A stretch of 64,000 nt of DNA from Erythroxylum novogranatense (GCA_029891385.1 CM057228.1:86540964-86604963); one strand, 5' to 3'. Counted from the first letter of the stretch, positions 36,481 through 48,723 are shown. Notes: a model not told the origin generated them from the sequence alone. Numbers and translations: made by a program.

Positions 36481-38480
36481 ATCATCATATTTTATAACTT
36501 TTGCATAGATCATCATTGCCAACATAGGACATATATAGCATAGGATCGTGTATACCTCATTTTGGCAAACATTGGTTGAATACGATCGATAGTGTCTAGG
36601 GTGAGGAAGGAGAGACAAAAATGAAACCTATTAGAATACGACTCAAATAAGTTGTCATGTAGGTGCTATGTTCCTTAGATTGTGGATTTAATGAGAAACA
36701 TAATGGGGCATAGGAGAACAGAACTAGTAACCACAATGACAAGTTCTCAAGTCTTTCTTTACGTCTTTTAAAGTTGCTCTAAATTAACTCAATTTGCTCC
36801 CTTTCCTTGAAGAGGTAGAAACAAAACTCAGCATGAAATATAGTTCATTTTGAACATCAAATCTTCTAAAGATATCCAAAACATAAGTATAATATTAGAC
36901 AATCATGCCGAAAGTAAAGTTTATATTGCATATATCATTTACACAATATAATTATTATAATAGAAAGAATTGAAGATATAATAGCGAAAAGAAGCTTTAA
37001 TTATGAAAGAGAAACAAGTCACTTTATTTACAAATGACAAGTGATCTTCTATTTATAGAGAAAATAAGTGGATGATGAGATCATTTCTTATATCCCAACA
37101 TACTAACACATTAAGTGGACGGGGTGGATTGTGAGATCACTGCTTATATAATTTGGTTATATCATACTGGCATGATGATATTACTGCTTACACGAGTGCA
37201 TATTTGTATTTCTTAACGGTAATGAATTACTCACTTTTATAAATAATTATAATAGCAAGGACGTATTACCAATAGCTACAACATTTTTAACTTTCCAAAA
37301 AATAAAATAAAATGATTTTATATTTTAATTTATTAAAATATATAATTAATTGAACCATATGTAACATTAAAACATATTTACATACCATATTATATGTTTT
37401 AATACCGACAACAAATTTTACTTAAAAATACTTTATTTCTTACATATTTTAATTATAAGAATAAATTTTATTTATTATTATGCATAAAAGAAATTAACAA
37501 TGGGCTTTTAGTTTAAAACAAAAAGTTTTCACTAAAATACTCCTTTAAAAATTTATGAAGAGAATTTAATATGTAAAAGAATTGGTGCTAGTTATTTTAA
37601 TTATCTTTGTTTTATAAAAGGAAAAGATGGATCTTGCCTTCCTCTCACTAATCAAATAAGTATTGAAATTTCTTATCATGTATTATACATGAGATGTTAG
37701 CATAACTGTTATATTCTTTCAAAATTATAATGATTTGTATTATTTGTTGGTAGATATATGTAATGACACAAAATTGTATGGTCTATTCCAATTGTATTAC
37801 CTTTTTTTTTTTAGGGAATTGTATTACCTTTTTAACCTCTTAATAATTTAATGTTATTAATCACCAAAATAAGATTACGTTGAGTATAATAAAAGAAATG
37901 AAAACTTCAAGTAAGATATAATTTAAAATAAGAGTATTTTCTTCATTAAATTTAATAATTTATAATCAATACTTTTTATATTAAGTTTAAGATTATCTAA
38001 CTGCTGGTTATCAAATTTTAGTAAGGTAATTCTATTTTGTATATATATATTATAATTAATTAACAATAGATAGGTGGAAAAAAAAAACAATATTTCTAAC
38101 TAAATTATTAAAGCATAAAACTGAGTTAAATGAAGTTCCAAGGAAGGCGAGAAAAACCTATCGCTGTCGATCTCAGAAAGGGATGTCTAACCATAGAGGT
38201 TAACAAGCATACAGACTAATCGTCCAAATAACAATGTAGGAGACAGACATGGGCGGGCTAAATCTGCAATTTTTAGTTTTGGTTCTCCTTAATTCAAAAA
38301 CATAGCAAGAGAATAATTATTTGCAGTCCGCAGGTGAAATGTTTTAATGGAAGAAACAGAGCTTTTTGTTGGAAATTCCAACGCCAAAACGAGGAGAGTG
38401 ACAGCACACAGCTCAAATGTCGGTCATCATTTTGGCGGAGATGAAGCTTTCTCCAAAATCAAACTAAAATTCTAACAATC
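36481..38480. other. AT-rich spacer
   Basis: About 2 kb of very AT-rich DNA downstream of the UER1 gene. No frames with family similarity, no terminal repeats, no RNA gene recognised. Confidence 0.5.
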
Positions 38481-38675
38481 CAACAAAAAAATAAAATTGA
38501 AAAGATGAGAAATAATCACCTCAATCCAATTTATTGATGATGGAAAAGTTAAAAATACAAGATAGCAACTATTAGATAGTGCATGATGCACGTGAAGTTG
38601 AAACTGAGGAGAAAAGGACAAAACACTTGAAGCAACTTACCATTTAGTAAGAGAGGGGGAGGGGGAGGGTCCAAT

Positions 38676-39829
38676 TCAAGCAGTCTTCTGGTTTGGCTTG
38701 AACACGTACTTGATAAGCGAATCCTTAATGGAGAGGAGTTGTGGGAATTGGCTCTTCAACTTGGTGGCATCAAGCTCGTTGTTGCTCCTAGGGGCAACGA
38801 TTACTTTTGCCTGTTCTTCAAGGGTGAAGTTTTTCCATGCGAAGTTGGGGTCAATGTAGTCTCTATACATCTCCAAGATCTCATTGTGACTGACAACCCC
38901 GGGGTTAGTGAAGTTCCAGATTCCAGTGAGGTTCCTCTTTGCCATTTCGATGGAGATGGGGAGTAGTTCATCCAAAATCGTCATTGAGTTTGGGATATTC
39001 ACCACCTTCTCATATCGAGTTATCTTTGTGATAAAGTTGCGAGGATTGGACAGATCGGACGAGATTGGCATTCTCACACGCAAGGTGCAGACGTTCTCAT
39101 AATTCTTCAGCAAATCTTCCACCTTTTTCAAACAATTAATCAATAATTCAATCAAATCATAATAACTAACTACAACATGTCATCATTTTCTCACATCTAA
39201 TTTGCATACCAAATTACATCTGTTCACAAGCAATTAAATTTAAGAGCTACATTAAGACGCTGCCTCTCCTCTCTTAATATATATTACAAGACAACAATAA
39301 CACTAAGTTCTCTTTCTTAGTGAGTTAAACGTAAAACAATGGTAAAAGCAAAATTGTGATTCAAATCCATTACCATGGCCTTTGTCTTGGAGTAAAAAGA
39401 TCCGATGAAATTGGGACTATCCTCCTCTTTGAACCCGATACCCGACCCGAGAGGGTGACCTGCGTCATACTCGAATATACACCCCGTCGCATAGTTTATC
39501 AAAACCAGGCCTCTTTCTCTGCACACGTCAGCCAACGTAAGCGTCCCGACCACATTGGTCCTAATTGTCTCCACCTTATGCGATTCGCACCAGTCCACGT
39601 TGGGCCGACCGGTCACACCCGCCGCGTTGAAGACGTGCGTGGGGTTGATGGCCGCGATATCTGCCTCCAGAGACTGGCGGTTCTCCAGGCGTCCGGAGCC
39701 GTAGCTGAAGTCTATTCCCTGAGACTCGCAGAGCTTGCCCAGAAGGCCTCCGATCCAGCCTGTGCGACCGTAGATTAGGAACTTAAACGGACGGTTATCG
39801 GGAGCAGACCCATTGGATGGGAAACCCAT
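38676..39829 (-). CDS. UER1: Bifunctional UDP-4-keto-6-deoxyglucose 3,5-epimerase/4-reductase
   Basis: Two exons: 39829-39374 and 39122-38676 (stop included), with a 251-bp GT-AG intron in phase 0, giving 300 residues, the length of Arabidopsis UER1 (NRS/ER). The enzyme converts UDP-4-keto-6-deoxy-glucose to UDP-L-rhamnose in the cytosol; rhamnose is used for pectin and flavonoid glycosides (family knowledge). Residues 17-29 read FLIYGRTGWIGGL, the GxxGxxG NADPH-binding loop. HVFNAAGVTGRPNVDWCESH follows, and FYSKTKAM at the end of exon 1 has the YxxxK catalytic pair of short-chain dehydrogenases. Exon 2 opens VEDLLKNYENV and keeps RVRMPISSDLSNPRNFITKI and FTLEEQAKVIVAPRSNNELD. There are no stops or shifts, so it is probably functional. 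The ATG at 39829 is the first in frame. It could be called NRS/ER; no other function fits. Confidence 0.95.
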
Positions 39830-39921
39830 TTTTTTGTTAGATCAGGAAACGGTGGTAATGGGCGATGTTGGATCTAGTGTGCAGCAAAGCGGATCTCTCA
39901 GGCTTATGTTGGTGTGTGTAT

Positions 39922-39942
39922 GTATAATTATATATATATATA
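39922..39942 (-). promoter_or_regulatory. Possible TATA region of UER1
   Basis: A TATATATATA run about 95-115 bp upstream of the start codon is at a plausible promoter distance. No other element can be assigned, and a simple AT repeat would look the same. Confidence 0.35.
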
Positions 39943-40079
39943 GGTGTATGTGTCTGAAAGTGGTGATTTTTGGTTTATGTTTTTTAAGGCAGAGATGGTT
40001 AGGTGCCTTAGGTAGTGGGTCTTGTAAGTGTTGCGCGACTTCTTGTTAATTCTTGTATCTTTTTCTTTTTTTTTTTCAG

Positions 40080-40769
40080 TTTATGACAAATTATGGGATT
40101 TTTTTCTTTTTGTCCGAGACATATTGTATTCTCCTCTCCTTTGTTCTAATATTTATCTGAAATTGAATACTGGAGTGACAGTTATAATAGATCGTTTCTA
40201 TATCAATACCGAGCATACATCATATTTTGTAAAGTATAGCTCAGTTAAAGAATACAATCACAAAAGTACGTTAAACCACAGCCATGTATCTCACCAACAT
40301 CGTCTATTATCCAATCAGATGAATCCCTTTTGCTTTTTGTTATATATCAAAAGCTATACTCTATTTGCATACTAGAAAAACATAAAGAGTGTAGCTTTTG
40401 ACGCTTCAGTTTACGACCTTTTCTCTTTTTCCTTGCTGCTAGATTTAGATTCTTGTAGCTCCACTACCGTTGGACTTTAAGTCCAATTGGATGAGGAAAA
40501 GCGTCTGGTTGTCTATTTGTTGAGGTTATGTATTTGTTGAGAAGCGAAATGTGAGTAACAATTTTAAGTTAAAAAGAAATGAAAGAAGTAAAGGACGTAT
40601 AAGTAGAAGTAAGTCATAAATTTAATGTTTTAAAATTTTAGGTTAAAGTATAGTGCTAAAATTTCTAAATATGTTCCCTCAGTAAGTTCATGAAGTAAAT
40701 CTCTTATAAAAATATGCTCTCTATCTCTAACGCCATTGTTACCTCAGACCTCGCTTGTATCATCAAAAT
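40080..40769. other. UER1 upstream spacer
   Basis: AT-rich, no gene recognised. Likely includes distal promoter DNA of UER1. Confidence 0.4.
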
Positions 40770-40780
40770 TAGTAGGTCAA

Positions 40781-41216
40781 GACAACGAGGGGTGGATTAA
40801 TTGGTCCAAATTTCTCACTTAAAACTCACCCCTTAAAAGGAGGTCTTGAGTTCGAGTCACGTCAAAGGAAGAAAAATAGGCATGTTCCTATTGATGATCC
40901 TCTAGCTCCCTGGGCAAAGCTCCTTCATCGGATCAATTACGGACGCCTCGCTTCTAGCGACAGTATGGGAGTTGGAGCTGCTAGGGAACCTGGGGGCTGA
41001 TGGGAACCTGATGCTGAGCAGGGAAAGCCAGTGATCAATCATCAGCTGAACAATCTAGAGTATGTGAAGACTCTTTGTGCGTAGAAGTGTACAGGCTAAG
41101 TAAGAACCTGAGGGATCTTGGAGTTTCAGATTTACATCCTCTAGGCTCTTGGGGTAGGGTCGTAGAGGCTTAGGATTAGTCTGACTAAGCTAGGATACCT
41201 AATGTAAAAAAAAAAA
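40781..41216 (+). mobile_element. tRNA-derived SINE with target-site duplication
   Basis: A 436-bp insertion is bounded by the 11-bp duplication TAGTAGGTCAA (40770-40780 and 41217-41227). It ends in an A-run (41206-41216). Its head has an A-box-like TGGATTAATTGG at about 40793 and a B box GTTCGAGTC at about 40853, the internal polymerase III promoter of tRNA-derived SINEs. The body is more GC-rich than the surroundings and non-coding. It lies about 950 bp upstream of the UER1 start. It would need LINE enzymes in trans to move (family knowledge). Confidence 0.9.
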
Positions 41217-41227
41217 TAGTAGGTCAA

Positions 41228-41534
41228 CAGGTAATGAATAACTTTCCCGGAAGAATTTCGTTGTCAATATCTTTATCCAGGTTCTTTAATGTAAAATAAA
41301 ATCATTACAGTTTCTTACTTATTCTTAGGGAATCCGAGGCCATTTTTTAGCCATAAAACCGCAAGATTAGAGTTTTGGTATATATATAATTTAATTGTTA
41401 AAAAAAATTCATAATCATATATTTTAAATAAATTATTTAATAAATAGATCATACTTGATTTAATTAACATAGATTGCTATGATTTTTAAAAAGTTTGTTG
41501 AATAAAAATGAATCCAAACGTGGCATAGAAGTTT
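41228..41534. other. AT-rich spacer
   Basis: No gene or element seen. Confidence 0.4.
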
Positions 41535-41889
41535 GCGGAATCCAATAGTAAGAATTAGCAAGACAATTGTGATGAAATGGCCAACAAGACACCCTCCACC
41601 TTTTCTAGACTTCCAAGCCATTCTTTCTGCAAAATATCAGTAAACGTACATCTCCATCTTGCAGTGACTAGAGTTGGGATTATAAAGAGGACATTGCTTG
41701 AATTCTCGTAAATACTGCTAATTGTTTTATTTAATCTTACATTAATCTGGTAAACTTGTTGTCAACTAAACTCTACAACAAAATTAATTAATGGGAGCTA
41801 GGTGTATTATATAAGTGGCATGTACCAAACTAATCGATTTCTTTTTATTTCCAACTTGGTTATGTAGCGCATAACTCAAGCCTTCATTC

Positions 41890-42391
41890 CGTATCTAGAA
41901 TCAAACATGAAAGGGAAAAAAATGAAGAAATGCGGAAAAATATTTGATTTCAATTTCATAACTTCAAATGAATTTTCTGAATCTAAAATGAGCGTGAATC
42001 CACCAACACCTTCACGGGAGTTGCTCACCGCAACACATTAAAGCCTTTATGGAACTTTCTGAATACATGAATATTTGAATGAATCAGAGTTTTCGTGCAT
42101 TCACGATTTATATCAACAGCTACAGGAGACCATTAACCCTCTATATATAGCATCCATATCAGGTTTCTTCATCACATGCCTGATACAGATCTGGTCCACA
42201 TTAACTGAGGTCCACTTTTACACTAACTGGGGTCCATTTTTCTTCTTGGTCTTCAACCGATTAATTCAAATCTTTTACTGTGTTACTTTATTATCTTTAT
42301 CTTAAACAAATATAATTCGCTTAACCGTAAATTTATCAAAACTATTAAAATGTAATTAATTATTGTCCACCTTATAGGAAAATATCTAACA
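41890..42391 (-). repeat. 3' LTR of minus-strand copia element, copy A (copia-2A)
   Basis: About 502 bp. On the minus strand it begins TGTTAGATATTTTCC next to a purine-rich CCAAGAGGG. The other border was set by three-way comparison with 61159 and 52438. A CTATATATAG motif lies near 42141. Confidence 0.75.
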
Positions 42392-43348
42392 CCCTCTTGG
42401 GCAATAATTGATTACGCTAGTTGTAATGATGATAAAATACAATAAAAAAGGTTAAGTAAATCACGATATAGGTCGATCAAGTTTAAAAAAAAACATTTGA
42501 TCCAAAGGTAATAGAAGTCCATCATTTCATCCCGTAAGACTTTCGATACCAAAAAATGTCAAATACATATGTCATGTGTGACACAAATCTAATACAATCA
42601 TGCATATCTAATACCTCACTAATTTGAATGAGAAATGGAATGTGGCAAACTAAAATGATACTTGCATAATTTGAAATGTATCATCTTTTTCATTTTTAGG
42701 TCTCGACTTCTCCAAACTTTATGTCTAACTACTGCATTAGTGAAAACTTTTATGAGATTAAATACTTATATCTCTCTATGTCATGTCAAAATCCATAAAT
42801 TTACATATTAAACTGTATGTGTCCTAATGATATAGCCTAAAGTCAATCTGTATATATGCCCAATGACCTTTAAGATGCTTAATATTGACACAGACCTTAA
42901 GACTTTTACCTGTATTATGACAATGCATAATAACACATATGATTGAGAACCAAATAATGATCATCTTTATTAATAAACAACCATATTGTCATAGCACATA
43001 AGAAATATACAAATATAAAAGGAGCAAATACAGTGATCCCTAGCTAATAGTGTCTAAGGACTTCAATATATCCATACTATACATATGTCTCTTAAAAACA
43101 TGTAGGCAAAGTCTTTTAGTCAAAAGATCAGCTAGCATACCCTCAATCCTCAACGCTCCACATCAATGGCACCTTTCTGTATCAACTCCTTTATGGTCAA
43201 ATACTTGACCTCCAAATGCTTAGACCTTGAGATATTCTTATTGTTGTTATTGAACAAAACAGCAGAAAGATTATTACAATATAATCGAATGAGTCTAGCC
43301 ACTGAATCAACCACAGATAACAAAAATCAAAATCCTGAGCCAAACCAC

Positions 43349-43567
43349 CTATGAAGCATCCTCAAAGCATGTTTCAAACTCTATATGCATAGTCAAGGAA
43401 GTCACCAGTGTTTGCTTGACACTCTTCCATAATACTGCACCATCTGTTAACATAAAGATGTAACATGAAATGAACTTTCTATCATTTGGACACATAGCAA
43501 AATCTAAATCTATATACCTTACGAGGTTTAGATTGTTGACCTGTCTAAATGTTAACATATAATCCAT
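43349..43567 (-). pseudogene. copia-2A RNase H remnant
   Basis: The frame reads NNLNLVRYIDLDFAMCPNDR and AVLWKSVKQTLVTSLTMHIE, the copia RNase H region (compare YSDSDFAGC and SWKSxKQ). It is one open stretch of 72 codons between stops. A near-identical frame is at 62649-62867. Confidence 0.85.
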
Positions 43568-43899
43568 AGTTCCCTTTAAATATCTCTACACTCACTTAAC
43601 TATATACCAATGATCTATTCCTAGGTTAGCCAAATATTGACCCAGCAATCCAATAGGAAATGTAATATCTAGTCTAGTGTACACCTGGGTATACGTCAGG
43701 ATACCAACACATTAGATAAGGCACATTCTTTATAGCCTCTCTCTCAACATTATTCTTTGGACACTATGCCAAAGATAATCTCTCTCCATAAGAGATAGGT
43801 GCTACAATAGGTGTATAATAAGCAATATTAAACCTTTATAGTACTCACTCAATGTGTGCACTTTATGAGAGGTCTAAAGAGTATCAAGATCTATCCCAG

Positions 43900-44450
43900 T
43901 GAATCTGAATATGTAGGACGAAAGATGTTTCACTAAGGTCTTTCATGTCAAAATGCTTAGACAACACTTGCTTCACCTCATGCAATATGGTCAAGTCATT
44001 TAATCCAAGAAAAATACCGTCCACATACAACAATAGAAAGATATCTTAACTCCTCCTGACCTTGTAATACAAGTATCTTTCAACTTTATTTTTCACGAAG
44101 ACAAAAAATGTCACAAAATCATCAAACTTAAGGTATCACTGTCTAGAAGCTTGTTTCAAACCATATATTGATTTTCTCAATTTGCAACCTTTGTCAATCT
44201 TTTCTTGATCCTAAAATCTTTTAGGTTGCTCCACATAGACATCTTCATAAAAGTAACCATTTTAGAAAGTGGTTTTAACATCCATTTAATTTAGTTTCAT
44301 ATTATAATGAGCTAATATTGTCATGACCAATCTAAGTGCATAAATACAGAGGAGAAGGTAAGATTAAAGTAAACACCTTCTCTTTTAGTGAACCTTTTGC
44401 CAACCAACTGAGCCTAAATTGATCAACTTTACCTGAAAGTCCTTCTTGGT
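43900..44450 (-). pseudogene. copia-2A reverse transcriptase remnant with altered active site
   Basis: On the minus strand around 44010-44040 the frame reads FLLLYVDGIFLGLND. The catalytic YVDD is YVDG, which removes one metal-binding aspartate. Flanking copia motifs are broken by shifts. The related copy near 63310-63345 also reads YVDG. Confidence 0.8.
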
Positions 44451-44755
44451 CTTAAATAATCATTTACAACTGACGGGGATGCAATGTTGAGACAAATCAA
44501 CTAGCTCCTATACCTTGTTATGCTTCATGAATTGTAGCTTATCACTTATTGCATCTCATCACAAATTTGCATTAGATCCAGAAATAACTTTTGAAAAAAG
44601 TAACTAGATCTATAATATGTCATAATATTATAGTCCTGTTCACCCAAATAAACTATGTAATAAGATGCAATAGTAGGTAGTCTCAGTCTAGTAGATTTCC
44701 ACAACTGCATTGGTTCTTGTACCTCAGGAACTTCTATATGTACAAGTATAAGTTC

Positions 44756-45711
44756 CTATTCATGAAAGGGCATGGTACTAAGACCTTGATTTATTAGATC
44801 TGACAGTATGAGCAGTGAATTCCAAATAACTATAGTATCTGTCCTGCTACCATATGAAGAGTGGGAAGGATCACCTTCGTTAAAGACATCATATTCTAGA
44901 AACTTAACTGTTTGTGATTCTACAATTCTAGACCCTCGTTCTCTATAATAGAATTTGTAGCCTTTAGAGTAGTCAGGATATCCAACTAAATAGCAACAAG
45001 TAGAACAAGCATGCAATTTACTTTTATAAAGATTATACATGCATACCTCAGCATGGCAACCCCATTCACGAATATATGCAAAGCTAGGCTTCCACCCATT
45101 CCAGATCTTAAAAGGTGCCTTCGACATTGAATTGCTCAAGACTCTATTAAGTATATACAATGTTGTCTTGATGACTTCATCTCAAAGATAATCAGGTAGG
45201 TTAGTCTTGCTCTACATTAACCTTGTGATGTCTTTTAGGTTGCAATTATGTCTTTCGGCCACACCATTTTGCTCAAGACTATTGATATAGTGAACAGAGT
45301 TACTATTCCACAAGATTTCATATATCTGGTAAACAAACATTTTTCCTATCCTAAAATTCCATGTTTACCATAATACTCTCCTTACTGTCAGATCTAACAA
45401 CCTTGATGGATTTTTCCAGTTGGTTCTCAACTTCAACCTTAAAGATCTTGAATTTCTCAAGAATTTTGAATTTTCCTTAAGTAAAGACACATAACTATAA
45501 TGAGAATAATCATCACTAAATGTGAAAAAAATATAGGATTGCATAAAGCAGTTGTATAAGGTCCACTAATATCCTTATGTATGATATCTAATAAACCAAA
45601 TGCTCGAGTTGCCCTCTTTTTCTTTATTTTGGTCAACTTGCCTTTGCAACAGTCAACACGTGTTTCTAGATCATTAAATTCTAAAGTTAGGACAATGTTA
45701 TCCTTTATCAA
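44756..45711 (-). pseudogene. copia-2A integrase remnant
   Basis: Frame 45457-45711 contains DCCKGKLTKIKKKRAT and LLDIIHKDISGPY, the zinc-binding end and start of the integrase core. Frame 44756-45160 has YILNRVLSNSMSKAPFKIWN and GCHAEVCMYNLYKSKLHACS followed by YLVGYPDYSKGYKFYY, the core C-terminus. The Asp/Glu core between them is broken. Confidence 0.85.
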
Positions 45712-45927
45712 TCTCTCAACTCTCTCTCTATAAATATGACCTAATTGTTTATGTCACAAGATGTAAGATTATTCCTTAATCAGAGGTTTTTTTTTCGAGT
45801 AACCAGTATAGCAATATATGAAGAAGCATACGTGTCATGAGCGGTAAGACACATTCTATACAATCCATTTGACAAGAAGACAGTACCAATGTATTTTGCA
45901 TTAAAGGATAACAATATAACAAAAGTA

Positions 45928-46330
45928 TTAATGACAAAAACGATAACCTTCTTTGTCTAACACTAATATTGAGATCAGATTTTGTCGAAAAGATGATATA
46001 TAAAATGTTTCATATAATACAAGAACAAATCTCATATTATGGTTTAAACATAAATCTCTTACATACAAAACATTAACTTCTTCGTTGTTGTTGACTATTA
46101 ATTTCTCCTCCTCTTTAGTTGGCTTTCTCCTAGATATGATCCCCTGCACTATGAAGGCAACATGGTTAGATGATCCACTATCTATCCATCAAGAACTAGA
46201 TGTGGCTAGAACAAGATTAGATTTGTGAATTATATAAGCCAAGGAGCTACCTGAAAGCTCCTATTTTTCCTTCCAAGCTTTGTGTTTCCAACAATCAAAC
46301 TTTTTTATGTCCCTTCTTCTTACAGAAGAA
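45928..46330 (-). pseudogene. copia-2A gag end and protease region
   Basis: Frame 45928-46149 ends RQNLISILVLDKEGYRFCH, the segment that follows the copia protease (compare xNLISVxxLDKxGY). Near 46280-46325 the minus strand encodes CFFCKKKGHKK, a CX2CX4H zinc knuckle broken before its last cysteine. Confidence 0.75.
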
Positions 46331-47280
46331 GCACCTCATATTCTTCACATCTTGTAGACCTTTGACAATACTAAACTAACTAGTATGCACATGTGGAGGG
46401 GATATTATGTCTTCCCTTTCAACCTTTTGGGCTTAACCTTTCCCTTTCCTTTGGCTACTGCAAACAAAGTTGTATAAAGAGTGTTTTTTAGCTTCTCCTC
46501 TTTTATAACACAACAATAATCAAAGCATTAATGTCCTAAGCCTCATCCTGCAAATTATATGTAGTGACTAGATTACCAAACTCTAGTGGGAGTGTATTTA
46601 GAGCTTGATGCACTACTAAGGCATCAGGGATTGGAATATTTAGTGCCTTTAGCTTACTCTGGAGGTGGACCATCCTAATTACTCTAGAGGTGCAATTATC
46701 CTTAGATTTGAGGTACTCAAGGATATCTTAAATACTAATTATGTGCTTCGATTCCATTCCTTGTTGCCTTGCAAAGGTCGCTCATAGGGTGTTGATTGGG
46801 TACAACTTGAGGTATTTGAAGGTAATTAAGATGTCGGGTTTAACACTTTTGTGATAGCAGAAGATGATACTCACGACCTCTTGTAAGAGTCATTACTTGG
46901 AAATCTCTTACCGGAGTATATATGTCATGAAGAATGACTCATTGACATATAAAGTAATGAGTCCCAGTACGAGAACTGATATCACTTCGACTATATTTGA
47001 TGTAGTCAGTCTAGTGAGAGTTGACATTTTGTTCATACTCATAACCAAGTGGGGTATAATATAGTGAAAGGAGCAATTGCTCAGCAATTTTCTATAGGAG
47101 GGTTCGTGAGATGGTTTGTGACAAACCACTAACTTTCTGGTCAATTAGGGGTCATAAAGTGTTGTTAGATGCCGCTCATGACTTGCTTGGATTAAGTGTT
47201 AATCCAAGTAGCCAACATAACCAAAAACTTAATAAGTCACACGCATAAAAGTGACTTGGAGAATTTGTAAAATAGTTTTG

Positions 47281-47604
47281 GATAAAAATCCATTATATAG
47301 AGAGCAATAGAACCAAATAAATCCCGAGGAGATCGTGACATCAATATTATTGAAACAGGTCTCTGATGTTTTTCTACACCTAGGACCCGGTAGGACCGAT
47401 CCTAATATGACTTGACTACTTCAGCATATATATATATATAAAGAGAGAGAGAGAGAGAGAGAGAAATAGAACCAAATAGATCCCGATGGGATCAAGATAT
47501 GTTCCGATAAAATAACAACATTGATATTGTTGAAATAGGTCTCTAATGTTTTTCTACACCTAGGACCCAGTAGGATCGATCCCAATATTACTAGACCACC
47601 TCAA

Positions 47605-47606
<2 letters not shown>
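47281..47606. repeat. Tandem duplication of about 140 bp
   Basis: 47290-47425 and 47465-47606 both read AATAGAACCAAATA, TTTTTCTACACCTAGGACCC and end at TATATA runs. They are separated by a GA microsatellite (47441-47464). Confidence 0.85.
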
Positions 47607-47635
<29 letters not shown>

Positions 47636-47704
47636 CATATCTATTGTTTCCTGGTTCATTTCGCCATCCTGCCCAATAAATCATTAAGATTCTTTTTCTT
47701 TTTA

Positions 47705-47785
47705 TTCCCGAACTTGGTGGTTAAACTCTACTGCGGTGAAGATACTGTAGGGGAGGTCCTGCGAAAAAATAGCTCGATGCCAGGA
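47705..47785 (+). pseudogene. rrn5: Plastid 5S rRNA fragment (nuclear plastid DNA)
   Basis: About 81 nt match the chloroplast 5S rRNA from the CCCGAACTTGGTGGTTAAAC segment to GCTCGATGCCAGGA, with a few changes. The first 40 nt of the roughly 121-nt gene are absent. It lies in a nuclear LTR, so it is transferred plastid DNA, not a working rRNA gene. Identified from memory of the plastid gene; an alignment would settle it. Confidence 0.85.
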
Positions 47786-47926
47786 GTGGTAGTATCAGGT
47801 CCTTTAGCTATTGTTCTTGAGAAATGCCTAAATGATAGCTATTAAAATATAACTATTGTAATATTAAAATATAGCTATTATAAAAAGAATTAGAGTATAT
47901 TTAGATAAAAGAGTATATTTAGATAA

Positions 47927-48013
47927 AGAATTCCTCTTTGGATAACAGGTACTGTAACTGGTATTACTGTGATTCGTTTACTAGGCATTTTCTTTTATGG
48001 TTCATATTCAGGA
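47927..48013 (+). pseudogene. psbJ: Plastid psbJ fragment (nuclear plastid DNA)
   Basis: Twenty-nine codons read [20 protein letters not shown] then IFFYGSYSG. This matches the single transmembrane segment of photosystem II subunit J, a 40-residue plastid protein, with four changed residues. The start codon region and the last residues are missing. In plastids psbJ is far from the rRNA genes, so this piece was joined to its neighbour after or during transfer. Confidence 0.85.
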
Positions 48014-48132
48014 ATTTGTTTCTTTTTCTTTTTATTATTATAATTCTATTATCCTCTTTTTTGATTCCCTTCCGTCATTCCTTAAGTCCCATAGGTTTGG
48101 TTTGATCCTGTAGAATCGAACCCATTTTCTCA
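48014..48132 (+). pseudogene. Probable plastid rrn5-trnR spacer fragment
   Basis: TTCCCTTCCGTCATTCCTTA, then AGTCCCATAGGTTTG and GATCCTGTAGAATCGAACCC, resemble the plastid spacer upstream of trnR-ACG. The match is from memory and less certain than rrn5 and psbJ. It ends in the large AT microsatellite. Confidence 0.55.
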
Positions 48133-48385
<253 letters not shown>

Positions 48386-48721
48386 AAGAGAGGCTTCTTT
48401 AAAATTGCATTTTTTGGTCTTTATATGACAAAAGACAAAAAACAATAAATGACAAAAGCAAAAAGGCTAGTAAGATGAGAATTATTAAGTAAGCCTTCTT
48501 CGCGATTCTCACCTTATTCTCATCATCTTTCAAGGTTCTCATAAACTTTATCATCTTCTTTTCTCTTCTTTCTCCTTCATGTTTTGCTCTCCATAGAGCA
48601 AAAAAGAGAGCTAGCACTTCTATCTTTGTTCTAGCCATTTTTGGATCGAAGAGTTTGATTCGATTAGTTTTTTCAATCTCTACGTGGTTATTATATGAAT
48701 GAATGATTTATATAAATGTCA

Positions 48722-48723
<2 letters not shown>

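Larger units (their letters stand above)
41535..44699. repeat. Duplicated block, copy A (matches 60820-64000)
   Basis: Collinear with 60820-64000 at an offset of about 19,300 with few indels. The match includes roughly 350 bp (41535-41889) lying outside the copia LTR, so the copied unit is larger than the transposon. The match runs to the right edge of the window. Confidence 0.85.
42392..46688 (-). mobile_element. Decayed Ty1/copia interior, copia-2A
   Basis: Read on the minus strand, right to left: a gag zinc knuckle (about 46275-46325), a post-protease segment, pre-integrase and integrase, reverse transcriptase, then RNase H, ending at the polypurine tract at 42392. This is the copia order. 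Stops and shifts are frequent. No 5' LTR is seen; the right side abuts an LTR of another family at 46689. Confidence 0.85.

Noticed and set aside
38739..39102. Plus-strand frames overlapping UER1 exon 2
   Set aside because: Antisense shadows of a clear coding exon.
39356..39778. 140-codon plus-strand frame over UER1 exon 1
   Set aside because: Antisense shadow; the minus-strand frame has all family motifs.
40781..40870. Possible tRNA gene with A and B boxes
   Set aside because: No cloverleaf or acceptor stem, and the element continues to an A-tail with target duplications, so it is a SINE.
42075..42305. 76-codon plus-strand frame with hydrophobic stretches
   Set aside because: Lies within the copia-2A LTR and is antisense to the element; no supporting similarity.
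43166..43354. 62-codon frame conserved at 62466-62654
   Set aside because: Antisense to the copia-2 interior and conserved only because the block is duplicated.
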